A program made the position numbers and the translations under genes. From the NCBI RefSeq assembly GCF_003425985.1, contig NZ_CP022985.1, positions 905,501 to 969,500 of the forward strand: a stretch of DNA of 64,000 nt, read 5' to 3'. Below the pieces are notes generated by a model. It was not told the origin of the DNA. It was given only the letters and a program-made list of their open reading frames with translations, and ran no database searches. The stretch is from Mariniflexile sp. TRM1-10. GTDB lineage: Bacteria; Bacteroidota; Bacteroidia; Flavobacteriales; Flavobacteriaceae. Of this stretch, positions 27,248-35,925 are shown one piece after another (the stretch's first letter is position 1; every line of letters begins with the position of its first letter).

Positions 27248-27979
27248 TTAAACTTTATTTCTCCCTTTTTCATTTGGATATAAACTAGGCAATTCATCAC
27301 TTTGATAAAATGCTTTGGTTTCAACGTTCATGACTGATATTTTTCCTCTAAAAGCGGCTCCTGTATCGATATTCCAAACATTAAAAGCATGCATTGGCAC
27401 ATCACAATTAAAATTGGTTGTTGGTGTATGTCCTATAAAAATTTCTTTATAATGTCTTAAACGATTGGGAAACAACAGCGAGTCTTCTTCTATACTTTTA
27501 TCCATGGTTAAAGCCATTTCCCAAAGGGTTCTATCGTAATAAAAAGACTGCTTAAACACTTCTTTTTCTACACCGTGCATTGAGGTGAAACCGGCATGAA
27601 TAAATAATCGGTTGTCATTATCAATATGATATAAAGGCATTTTCTGGAAAAACTCTAAATGTTTCTTTTTTTCATCTTCAGAGAAAAGCGCATAACTTTC
27701 CATGGTTTCTTTACCTCCGTGTATATACCAAGTAAGGTCTACATGTCCAGATTCCAACCAATCCTCACACCAAACATCATGATTTCCTTTTATAAAAATA
27801 CAATTTATTTTTTCCGAAAGCTCTATTAAAAATGCAATCACTTGTGCAGACTCACTCCATCCATCTACATAATCGCCCACAAAAATCAGGGTATCCTCTT
27901 CTTTAACTTCTACCTTATTTAAAACCTGTATCAGGGCTTTTAAACCTCCGTGAATATCGCCAATAGCATATACGCTCAT
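27248..27979 (-). CDS. Metallophosphoesterase, Ser/Thr protein phosphatase-like
   Basis: 243 residues. Metal-site motifs in order: YAIGDIHGGLKAL, IFVGDYVDGWSES, FIKGNHDVW, LFIHAGF and IFIGHTPTTNF, the PPP-type pattern (bis(5'-nucleosyl)-tetraphosphatase and Ser/Thr phosphatases share it). Substrate unknown. On the opposite strand from the arsenosugar-type genes, though members of this family occur near them in related bacteria. A TAGTTTTG box lies 19 bases upstream. Confidence 0.88.
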   Translation of the reverse strand: MSVYAIGDIHGGLKALIQVLNKVEVKEEDTLIFVGDYVDGWSESAQVIAFLIELSEKINCIFIKGNHDVWCEDWLESGHVDLTWYIHGGKETMESYALFSEDEKKKHLEFFQKMPLYHIDNDNRLFIHAGFTSMHGVEKEVFKQSFYYDRTLWEMALTMDKSIEEDSLLFPNRLRHYKEIFIGHTPTTNFNCDVPMHAFNVWNIDTGAAFRGKISVMNVETKAFYQSDELPSLYPNEKGRNKV

Positions 27980-27997
27980 AAATCAAATAATTTTTCA

Positions 27998-28005
27998 CAA
28001 AACTA
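27998..28005 (-). promoter_or_regulatory. Candidate -7 element for the phosphatase gene
   Basis: TAGTTTTG on the minus strand, matching TAnnTTTG, 19 bases before the start codon at 27979. No TTG at the usual spacing (TTA instead). Confidence 0.4.
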
Positions 28006-28060
28006 AAAAGATTATAATTCAGAATAAAGTAGGCGGCCATTAACTTTAGATAAAAGTTGA

Positions 28061-29065
28061 TTAGTTTGCATATTGTGCTTTAACTAAATCCTCTACAGGT
28101 TTATTTTGTGGTGTAAACCTGCTATCGTTTTCTCCACCGGCATCTTTGTGATTGTGAAACCATTTCCATAAAAAACCACCAGCAAACCAATCTTCATTCC
28201 AAAATTCTTCAAAAAGTACTTGCATGGTATTTGTTTGCGCTTCCATATTAACCACATTCATATCTCGGTCGCTTTTCCAAGGTTCTTTACCTGCAAAATC
28301 AACGCTTCTATAACCAAACTCAGTAAACAAAATAGGTTTTTTATAAGTTTCGGAAAAGGCTTTAATATCTGGTTTATAGTTCAACCATCCATTTCTGCAC
28401 GCTTCAACAGTGGGTGTTTTTTCATCACTCACAGGAAAATAAGCATCAATCCCTATATAATCCAAATACTCCCAGAAAGGCGTTCTATCATATTCATTCC
28501 AATTGGCAGCATAGGTCAATTTACCTTTATAAACCTTTTTAATATCAACAATGAGTTGCTTCCAATACTCTGGACGGTTATCAATAAAACCTTCTAATTC
28601 AGTACCAATACAAAAAATTTCAACATGTAGTTCTTGGGCTAATTCGGCATAGGTTAATATAAAACCCGTATACGAATCTTCCAAAACCTTCCAATCTGCT
28701 TCCGAAGTCATTTTTATCCCACCCGTAAACGCACCTCTACCAACCCAAATTTGAGGTTTTACCATAACCTTTACATGGTGTTGCTTCAAGCTTTCCGTAT
28801 ATTGTTTCACCCCAACCTTTCTTTCACCAAACCATTGCCTTTCTGTGTTAAACACAATTTCTGGGTGCGATAATTCCCTAATAAACCCAAAGGGCATAAT
28901 AGCAGCATAATTCGCATGGATATGAAGTATTGGCTTTATGTGTACATTATTAATCGTATCTCTAGAAGCCACAAAACTTACACCGTTTATCTTTTCTGTT
29001 TTATGGGACATCATAGCACAAGAACACAAAAGAAAAAACAAACCCATTCCAAAAAGAATCTTCAT
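28061..29065 (-). CDS. GH113-like glycoside hydrolase, lipoprotein
   Basis: 334 residues with a lipoprotein signal (FFLLCSC, likely Cys16). A TIM-barrel-like domain shows HANYAAIMPFGF, KPQIWVGRGAF, FCIGTELEGF (Glu156, candidate acid/base), YAANWNEYDRTPFW, IGIDAYFPVSD, and LFTEFGYRS (Glu249, candidate nucleophile), then GGFLWKWFHNHKDAG. This pattern fits family GH113, known for beta-mannanases. Likely tethered to the outer side of a membrane. Its link to neighbouring genes is unclear; a role in trimming a glycolipid or polysaccharide is inference. Confidence 0.8.
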   Translation of the reverse strand: MKILFGMGLFFLLCSCAMMSHKTEKINGVSFVASRDTINNVHIKPILHIHANYAAIMPFGFIRELSHPEIVFNTERQWFGERKVGVKQYTESLKQHHVKVMVKPQIWVGRGAFTGGIKMTSEADWKVLEDSYTGFILTYAELAQELHVEIFCIGTELEGFIDNRPEYWKQLIVDIKKVYKGKLTYAANWNEYDRTPFWEYLDYIGIDAYFPVSDEKTPTVEACRNGWLNYKPDIKAFSETYKKPILFTEFGYRSVDFAGKEPWKSDRDMNVVNMEAQTNTMQVLFEEFWNEDWFAGGFLWKWFHNHKDAGGENDSRFTPQNKPVEDLVKAQYAN

Positions 29066-29157
29066 AGCTTATATTTAATGTTTAAATTTAAACAAATTAA
29101 AACAATCCTTTTAAGGTTTTAATACAACCTTCGACCTAATAGACAACTACAACATTT

Positions 29158-30462
29158 ATGGAACATATTGTTATTATTGGTAATGGCATTTCTGGGGTTA
29201 CGGCAGCTAGGCATATCCGAAAGCTTTCAGACAAGAAAATCACCATCATTTCTGCCGAAACCGATTATTTTTTCTCGCGGACAGCTTTAATGTATGTGTA
29301 TATGGGGCATATGAAATTTGAGCACACCCAACCTTACGAAAATTGGTTTTGGGAGAAAAACGACATCAATCTTAAACAAGGATTTGTAAAAACAGTTGAT
29401 ACCAATTCTAAAACACTTTATTTTGAATCAGGCGATACTTTAAGTTATGACAAACTCATTATTGCTACTGGAAGCAAACCCAATAAATTTGGATGGCCAG
29501 GGCAAGATTTAAAAGGCGTTATGGGTATGTACCACAAGCAAGATTTAGAAAATCTAGAACTCCATGCGCCTAATAATAAAGTCTGTAAGCGTGCAGTAAT
29601 TGTTGGCGGTGGTTTAATTGGTATTGAACTTGCTGAAATGCTTAACTCCAGAAATATTCCTGTAACTTTTTTAGTGCGGGAATCTAGTTTTTGGAACGAT
29701 GTGTTACCCGATGGCGAAAGCAACATGATTAACCAACATATTAAAAACCACCATATCGATTTACGTTTATCAACCAATTTAAAAGAAATTATTTCGGATG
29801 AAAACGGCAAAGTAATATCTGTAATTGTTGAAGAAACAGGTGAAGAAATTCCGTGTGACGTGGTTGGATTGACAGCAGGCGTCACCCCAAACATCGATTT
29901 CATTAAAGATTCCCATATTGAAACAGGCAAAGGCGTAAAAGTGAATCGGTTTTTAGAAACCAATATAAAGGATGTTTATGCTATTGGCGATTGTGCCGAA
30001 CAACACGAAGCCATAGGCCAACGCCGACCTATTGAAGCGGTTTGGTACACAGGCAGGATGATGGGTGAAACCGTGGCTCAAACTATTTGTGGAAATCGTA
30101 TGCCATATAACCCAGGGCATTGGTTTAATTCTGCTAAGTTTTTAGATATTGAATACCAAACCTATGGATGGGTTCATAGCTCCACAAACAAACCTGATTA
30201 CGAACAGCATTTCCATTGGAAACATGAAGATGCCACAAAATGCATCACCATTGCTTTTAACAAAAACACCCATGTTTTTTTAGGCATTAACACCTTTGGA
30301 ATACGCATGAGACACGAAAAATTCGACAAATGGCTTACCGAAAAACGTGATATGGATTATGTAATGAAGCATTTACAAGAAGCTAATTTCGACCCCGAGT
30401 TTTATAAACGCTATGAACATGATATTTTGAAAACTTATAATAATGAATTAAAATTCGCTTAA
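29158..30462 (+). CDS. NAD(P)/FAD-dependent oxidoreductase
   Basis: 434 residues. N-terminal FAD-binding IVIIGNGISGVTAARHIR, NAD-binding AVIVGGGLIGIELAEML near residue 150, and GVKVNRFLETNIKDVYAIGDCAE near 265-285. Overall resembles rubredoxin/nitrite-reductase-like flavoproteins, with an unassigned C-terminal section of about 130 residues (FHWKHEDATKCITIAF) beyond the usual dimerisation domain. The next gene encodes a membrane ferredoxin on the same strand, suggesting an electron-transfer pair. The electron acceptor is unknown. Confidence 0.9.
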   Translation: MEHIVIIGNGISGVTAARHIRKLSDKKITIISAETDYFFSRTALMYVYMGHMKFEHTQPYENWFWEKNDINLKQGFVKTVDTNSKTLYFESGDTLSYDKLIIATGSKPNKFGWPGQDLKGVMGMYHKQDLENLELHAPNNKVCKRAVIVGGGLIGIELAEMLNSRNIPVTFLVRESSFWNDVLPDGESNMINQHIKNHHIDLRLSTNLKEIISDENGKVISVIVEETGEEIPCDVVGLTAGVTPNIDFIKDSHIETGKGVKVNRFLETNIKDVYAIGDCAEQHEAIGQRRPIEAVWYTGRMMGETVAQTICGNRMPYNPGHWFNSAKFLDIEYQTYGWVHSSTNKPDYEQHFHWKHEDATKCITIAFNKNTHVFLGINTFGIRMRHEKFDKWLTEKRDMDYVMKHLQEANFDPEFYKRYEHDILKTYNNELKFA

Positions 30463-30485
30463 TATCTAGACCTCTTAATATTATT

Positions 30486-30518
30486 AGACCTCACAGGTTT
30501 TAAAAACCTGTGAGGTCT
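30486..30518. repeat. 33-bp palindromic repeat, copy B
   Basis: Identical to 23397-23429 over 33 bases. Between the oxidoreductase stop (30462) and the membrane ferredoxin start (30534), it forms a strong hairpin but is not followed by a T run, so it may not terminate transcription. Confidence 0.95.
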
Positions 30519-30533
30519 GCTAAAAAAAGTAAA

Positions 30534-32135
30534 ATGAACAACCAAACACATAAAAGCATGTCCTTAGCAAAACCAGAAGCTAATGATTTATCAATAAAAC
30601 AAAAAGTCGCTGTCGCTTTAGGCGTTATTGGGCTTTTTATTCTTGCTTTGGCAATTTTCAATACCCATTTCCCTAATAAAACCTTATTCTTATCCATTTC
30701 AATAGGATTGATTGCGCTAGGAACTATTTTGTTTGCGAACGATGCTTATTTAACAAAACCTGAAGGTATTAAAAACGATGGCGTTTGGTTTAAATCCATA
30801 TCATCACGAGGTATTTTGGGTTGGGTAACAGGCATTTTACTTACTGGTTTTTATATCGTTCTTTATTTCTATCCACAATATTTAGGACAGACACCTAAAG
30901 GGGAACCCAATACGGGCTTCATTTCATTATTCGACCCGCTTAGCAAATTATTAAGCGGAAACCCTGCAAGCCAATGGTTTGTTTACGGTACACTTTATAC
31001 TGTGGCCATTTTAGTGTTTGGTTATAAATTCATACTAAAATACAGGCACAATAGGCACGAACAGTTACGGACTGTTTCAGTGATGTTTTTTCAACTAGGG
31101 TTTGCGTTTCTTATTCCAGAATTTATGTCAAGGCTAAACGCCAGTCCCAATTACAGTTTGCCCTATTACGATTTAAAAAGCATGTGGCCATTAAACTATT
31201 ATTTGTTTGATAGTTGGTCTATTAACGGGCTACTCTCATCTGGTTCTCTCGGATTACTCATGCTTATTTTTGGCGTGGTTTCCATTTTTGTTATTTCGCC
31301 AATCCTTACTTACAAATACGGAAAGCGCTGGTATTGCTCGTGGGTTTGTGGTTGTGGTGCTTTAGCCGAAACTGCTGGCGATTCGTTTAGACATTTAAGC
31401 AGCAAAAAACTATCGGCTTGGAAATTAGAGCGCTGGTTAGTACATAGCGTTTTGGTGTTCTCCGTTATTATGACCACTGCTGTTGTCTACACTTATTTAG
31501 GAAGCGATCCAAACAAGTTTTGGATAACACGAAGCGCCTTTCTATTGGGTGTTGGTTTATTACTAACCGCCGTTTTCTCTGTAACCATGATTTTTAAAAG
31601 AAATGAACTGGGCAAAGACGCACGCTATGGCGCCATAGGTTACTTTGTGGTTATTGCTGCACTATTCATAATGCATTACACAGGAACTTCCGATGAAATC
31701 TTTTTAATAAAATCAAGCAGTTTACGTTCGGCTTATGGCTTATACATCGGCTCTATTTTCTCCGGGGTTATTGGTACGGGCTTCTACCCTATTTTAGGCA
31801 ACCGTGTTTGGTGCCGTTTTGGATGCCCCATGGCAGCAATATTAGGGTTTCAACAACGCATGTTTTCAAAATTTAGAATTACCACTAATGGCGGTCAATG
31901 CATTTCTTGCGGCAACTGTTCTGTATATTGCGAAATGGGAATTGATGTTCGTGCCTATGCCCAAAAAGGTGAAAATATAGTACGTTCCAGCTGTGTGGGC
32001 TGTGGTATTTGTTCTACAGTTTGTCCCCGTGGGGTATTAAAATTAGAGAACGACTCTATGAAAGGGCGCATTAACACTAATGAAATTCTTCTAGGAAATG
32101 ATATTAATTTAATGGATTTAGTTAATAAAAAATAA
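30534..32135 (+). CDS. Membrane 4Fe-4S ferredoxin (NapH/NosR-like)
   Basis: 533 residues from ATG 30534; the open frame reaches back into the palindrome at 30510, so the later ATG is preferred. Many hydrophobic helices, then cysteine motifs YCSWVCGCGALAET and VWCRFGCPMAAILGF as in NapH/NosR membrane electron carriers, and a C-terminal two-cluster ferredoxin: CISCGNCSVYC and CVGCGICSTVCPRG (about 70 residues before the end). Proposed role: move electrons between the quinone pool or a periplasmic partner and a cytoplasmic enzyme, perhaps the flavoprotein upstream. Partner unproven. Confidence 0.87.
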   Translation: MNNQTHKSMSLAKPEANDLSIKQKVAVALGVIGLFILALAIFNTHFPNKTLFLSISIGLIALGTILFANDAYLTKPEGIKNDGVWFKSISSRGILGWVTGILLTGFYIVLYFYPQYLGQTPKGEPNTGFISLFDPLSKLLSGNPASQWFVYGTLYTVAILVFGYKFILKYRHNRHEQLRTVSVMFFQLGFAFLIPEFMSRLNASPNYSLPYYDLKSMWPLNYYLFDSWSINGLLSSGSLGLLMLIFGVVSIFVISPILTYKYGKRWYCSWVCGCGALAETAGDSFRHLSSKKLSAWKLERWLVHSVLVFSVIMTTAVVYTYLGSDPNKFWITRSAFLLGVGLLLTAVFSVTMIFKRNELGKDARYGAIGYFVVIAALFIMHYTGTSDEIFLIKSSSLRSAYGLYIGSIFSGVIGTGFYPILGNRVWCRFGCPMAAILGFQQRMFSKFRITTNGGQCISCGNCSVYCEMGIDVRAYAQKGENIVRSSCVGCGICSTVCPRGVLKLENDSMKGRINTNEILLGNDINLMDLVNKK

Positions 32136-32181
32136 TTTAACAAAATAGTAACGTTTTTTAACCAAGTATTCAAAAGTATTG

Positions 32182-32189
32182 TACTTTTG
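32182..32189 (+). promoter_or_regulatory. Candidate -7 element for the GT2 pair
   Basis: TACTTTTG matches TAnnTTTG and forms the right arm of a palindrome CAAAAGTA-TTG-TACTTTTG (32171-32189). No -33 TTG seen. It precedes the first GT2 gene by 21 bases; the palindrome could be an operator. Confidence 0.45.
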
Positions 32190-32210
32190 CACACTGAAAG
32201 TTAATTCTTT

Positions 32211-32903
32211 ATGCACAAAATAACAGTAATTATTCCTGCTTATAATGAAGCAGATTCTATTACCAATGTGATAAATGATATTCCTGAAATTGTTAATGAA
32301 ATTATTGTTGTTAATAATAATTCCACCGACAAAACTGAAGAAAATGCAATAAAAGCAGGCGCAACTGTTTTAACCGAAAAAAAAAGAGGCTACGGAAACG
32401 CCTGCCTAAAGGGGTTAGAATACATTGCCAATCAACCTGAAAAACCAAATATTATTGTATTTTTGGATGGCGACTATAGCGATTATCCAGAAGAATTAAC
32501 AAAAATTGTAGCCCCAATAATCGAAAAAAATATTGATTTTGTTATTGGAGCTCGTGTAAAAAGTTTACGAGAAGTAGGATCTATGACCATGCCCCAAATT
32601 TTTGGCAATTGGTTAGCCACCTTTTTAATGAAACTTTTTTTTGGTGCAACATTTACAGATTTAGGCCCTTTTAGAGCCATAAAATACGATAAACTACTAG
32701 CACTCCATATGATTGACAAAACCTACGGTTGGACAATAGAGATGCAACTAAAGGCTTTAAAACAAAAATTAACCTATACCGAAGTGCCCGTAAATTACAG
32801 AAATAGAATTGGTATCTCAAAAGTTTCAGGAACTATAAAAGGTAGTATATTTGCAGGCGCAAAAATCTTAAGTTGGATTTTTAAATACAGTATCAAAAAA
32901 TGA
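32211..32903 (+). CDS. GT2 glycosyltransferase, polyprenyl-phosphate sugar synthase-like
   Basis: 230 residues. ITVIIPAYNEADSITNVI, VNEIIVVNNNSTDKT and IIVFLDGDYSDYPEEL give the GT-A fold with the DxD-type motif (about residue 88). No long C-terminal membrane anchor; resembles cytoplasmic dolichyl-/undecaprenyl-phosphate mannose or glucose synthases. Its stop overlaps the next GT2 start by 4 bases (ATGA). Acceptor and donor unknown; lipid-phosphate sugar transfer is inference. Confidence 0.88.
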   Translation: MHKITVIIPAYNEADSITNVINDIPEIVNEIIVVNNNSTDKTEENAIKAGATVLTEKKRGYGNACLKGLEYIANQPEKPNIIVFLDGDYSDYPEELTKIVAPIIEKNIDFVIGARVKSLREVGSMTMPQIFGNWLATFLMKLFFGATFTDLGPFRAIKYDKLLALHMIDKTYGWTIEMQLKALKQKLTYTEVPVNYRNRIGISKVSGTIKGSIFAGAKILSWIFKYSIKK

Positions 32904-34390
32904 TTCTAGAAACCACCATTATCATTGTTTACACCATTTCGCTTTTGCTTATTTTTATGTACGCATTGGCGCAATTAAATCTTTTACTAAATTATTTAGC
33001 TTCTAAAAAAGCTAAGGATAACTCTCCTACTTTCGATTTTTCAAAACCCGAAGAGATTCCTTATGTAACCATTCAGCTTCCTGTTTATAACGAAATGTAT
33101 GTTATGGAGCGTTTGCTGGATAACATTGCAAAAATCGACTACCCTTCAGACAAACTAGAAATTCAGGTATTGGATGATTCTACCGATGAAACCGTAGCCT
33201 CTACGCGTGCGCATGTAGAAAAACTGCAAGCAACAGGCTTAGATATAAAACATATTACCAGAACCGACAGATCTGGCTTTAAAGCAGGTGCATTAAAAGA
33301 AGGGTTAAAAATTGCTAAAGGCGAATTTATTGCCATTTTCGATTCCGATTTCCTTCCAGAAGCAGATTGGTTAAAACGTACCGTTCCTTATTTCAAAGAC
33401 GAAAAAATTGGCGTAGTACAAACCCGTTGGGGCCATTTAAACCGCAACTATTCCATCCTTACAAAAATACAGGCTTTTGCTTTAGATGCCCATTTTACTT
33501 TAGAACAAGTAGGCAGAAACAGTAAAGGGCACTTTATCAACTTTAACGGTACCGCAGGACTTTGGAGAAAAACCTGTATTATAGATGCTGGAAACTGGGA
33601 AGGCGACACCTTAACCGAAGATTTGGATTTAAGTTACCGTGCCCAACTTAAAAACTGGAAATTCAAATATTTAGAAAATGTCGAAACCCCTGCCGAATTA
33701 CCTATTGTCATTAGCGCAGCACGTTCGCAACAGTTTAGATGGAATAAAGGAGGTGCCGAAAATTTTAGAAAAATGCTTTGGCGCGTTTTAAAAAGCGAAA
33801 ACATTTCATCTAAAACCAAACTACATGGCTTATTGCATTTATTAAACAGTACCATGTTTTTAAATGTACTTATTGTAGCTGTGCTTAGCATCCCGATGCT
33901 TTACATAAAAAATGAGTACACACACTTGAAACCATATTTTTATGTTATGAGCTTCTTCGTGATAAGTTCTATCATATTTTTTGTGTGCTATTGGTTTATG
34001 TACAAAAATATTTATGGTAGTGGGTTTAAAAACTTTATTCGTTACATAGGTATGTTTTTTGTATTTTTCTCAATTGCCATGGGCTTTTCGCTACACAACT
34101 CCATTGCTGTTTTAGAAGGCCATTGGGGCAAGAAAAGTGAATTTGTACGCACACCAAAATTCAACATTAGCTCTATAAAAGACAGTTGGAAAAAGAACAA
34201 ATACATTAAAAAAACGATCTCTATACATGTTATCTTCGAAGGCATATTAATGCTGTATTTTGCTTTCGGTATGTACAGTGCCTTTATAGTAGGTAACCAA
34301 GGTGGCGATTTCGGATTGTTCCCATTTCACTTAATGTTGTTCTTAGGCTTTGGCTATGTGTTTATTAAATCACTGACTTCTAAGGTTTAA
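32900..34390 (+). CDS. Membrane GT2 glycosyltransferase, cellulose-synthase/ceramide-glucosyltransferase-like
   Basis: 496 residues. N-terminal membrane helix, then PYVTIQLPVYNEMYVMERL, QVLDDSTDETV, KAGALKEGLKIAKGEFIAIFDSDF (DxD), GTAGLWRKTCI, TLTEDLDLSYRAQLKNWK and the QQFRWNKGGAENF (Q/RxxRW) processive-type motif, followed by three to four C-terminal helices. This set matches CESA-like GT2 enzymes that build glycolipids or polymers at the inner membrane. It is translationally coupled to the first GT2. Product unknown; with the upstream cluster a glycolipid is plausible. Confidence 0.88.
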   Translation: MILETTIIIVYTISLLLIFMYALAQLNLLLNYLASKKAKDNSPTFDFSKPEEIPYVTIQLPVYNEMYVMERLLDNIAKIDYPSDKLEIQVLDDSTDETVASTRAHVEKLQATGLDIKHITRTDRSGFKAGALKEGLKIAKGEFIAIFDSDFLPEADWLKRTVPYFKDEKIGVVQTRWGHLNRNYSILTKIQAFALDAHFTLEQVGRNSKGHFINFNGTAGLWRKTCIIDAGNWEGDTLTEDLDLSYRAQLKNWKFKYLENVETPAELPIVISAARSQQFRWNKGGAENFRKMLWRVLKSENISSKTKLHGLLHLLNSTMFLNVLIVAVLSIPMLYIKNEYTHLKPYFYVMSFFVISSIIFFVCYWFMYKNIYGSGFKNFIRYIGMFFVFFSIAMGFSLHNSIAVLEGHWGKKSEFVRTPKFNISSIKDSWKKNKYIKKTISIHVIFEGILMLYFAFGMYSAFIVGNQGGDFGLFPFHLMLFLGFGYVFIKSLTSKV

Positions 34391-34392
34391 AA

Positions 34393-34412
34393 ATTCCTGC
34401 GTAGGCAGGAAT
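34393..34412. repeat. Hairpin repeat ATTCCTGCGTAGGCAGGAAT
   Basis: Third copy of the hairpin seen at 24417 and 24613, directly after the second GT2 stop codon (34390). Possible 3'-end structure of that transcript; lacks a clear T run. Confidence 0.85.
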
Positions 34413-35027
34413 ATAAAGTGTTTTGTTTGGGTGTTACCATACCCTTTGACGACGCTCAGGGAACCTCAACTAATGTTTTCCTAGAAAAAAACCACAACTT
34501 TTACGTTGTGATTATTAACTTATTTTTTCTTACTCGTTACGGCACGGAAAACATTTCCATGCTAGCAGGTGTACAACTATCTCATTTTCATTTGATTCCC
34601 TTATATGGGACAGCTTGTTTTAAAATGTGCTTGGGAATAGTAGAGGTACGGTAAATACATCCATTTGTATGATAAAAGAAATAGCTGAAAACCTCAACAT
34701 AAAGCTTTCTGACCTGTTTTCATCATTTGAAAACAGTTAATAAATTACTTCATAAAAGCACTAAACAAAAAAAACAGCACCTGTTTAAAGAGTACTGCTT
34801 AGATTGTTGCATAACTGTTTCATTTTTATTCAGTTTCCTTATATGGAAAGCTTGTTTTAAAATGTGCTTGGGAATAGCAGGGGAATAGCAGAGCAGCTTC
34901 TATAGTTAAAGAAGTTAGTATTTGCGGTGGTTCAAAGAGAATCACCATATGGTAATACCTATAAATTTGTGCCCTAAACTTTAACACTTTTTAATTGTTT
35001 TTTATTACAGAAAGCAGAGCGGGTATT
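34413..35027. other. Gene-poor region with a 40-bp direct repeat
   Basis: A segment starting TTATATGGGACAGCTTG at 34601-34640 recurs with few changes at 34839-34877. Between them lies a relic of a helix-turn-helix gene (34651-34740). GACGACGCTCAGGG near 34448 matches the fragment at 23249. No intact gene is supported; an open frame at 34418-34654 has no family-like features. It looks like decayed DNA downstream of the Rhs locus. Confidence 0.6.
34651..34740 (+). pseudogene. Relic of an XRE-type regulator C-terminus
   Basis: An open segment reading ICMIKEIAENLNIKLSDLFS before a stop. This matches the fourth/fifth helix end of Cro/C1-type DNA-binding domains (typically IAKALNVSLSDLF). No upstream remainder of the domain is in frame. 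Very short, so the identification is tentative. Confidence 0.45.
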
Positions 35028-35528
<501 letters not shown>

Positions 35529-35542
35529 AGTATTTTATAATT

Positions 35543-35911
35543 TTACTGCCAAAATAATGAAAGACATTGAATAGAAAAAATTAAAATGTAAACTAAATAA
35601 GTTTTAAAAAAATTGAATCCACTTATTAAAAGTTTATTCGTTTTTGTATTGCTGACTTTTTGTAATATTTTAATAAGTAATTTTGTAGCAAAGTGAAAAA
35701 TAAAAATTGTACCACTAAAAAATAATAAACGGTTAAAATGATTAATTGAAATTGAATTATTGAAAGAACTTAAATAGTATATCATTATAATCAAAATGAT
35801 TGAAAAAACTAAGGTTATCTGGATTTTTAAATTCAATTTAATTTTACCTGTTAGTAAATGAAAAATTAAAAAATTAATAATAGCAAAAAGTAATACATGA
35901 ATTAATAGCAT
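35543..35911 (-). CDS. Small membrane protein, candidate immunity protein
   Basis: 122 residues with about four hydrophobic helices (residues 1-20, 28-48, 60-80, 100-120) and no recognised family. It begins 14 bases after the Rhs stop codon and precedes the lipoprotein by 14 bases. Position directly behind an Rhs protein with a variable tip is the classical place of an immunity gene; a membrane location would suit a tip acting on or across the membrane. Inference from position only. Confidence 0.65.
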   Translation of the reverse strand: MLLIHVLLFAIINFLIFHLLTGKIKLNLKIQITLVFSIILIIMIYYLSSFNNSISINHFNRLLFFSGTIFIFHFATKLLIKILQKVSNTKTNKLLISGFNFFKTYLVYILIFSIQCLSLFWQ

Positions 35912-35925
35912 AATTTATAATTAAT

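Noticed and set aside
34418..34654. 78-codon open frame after the GT2 pair.
   Set aside because: No recognisable domain, contains dispersed-repeat sequence and lies in decayed DNA.
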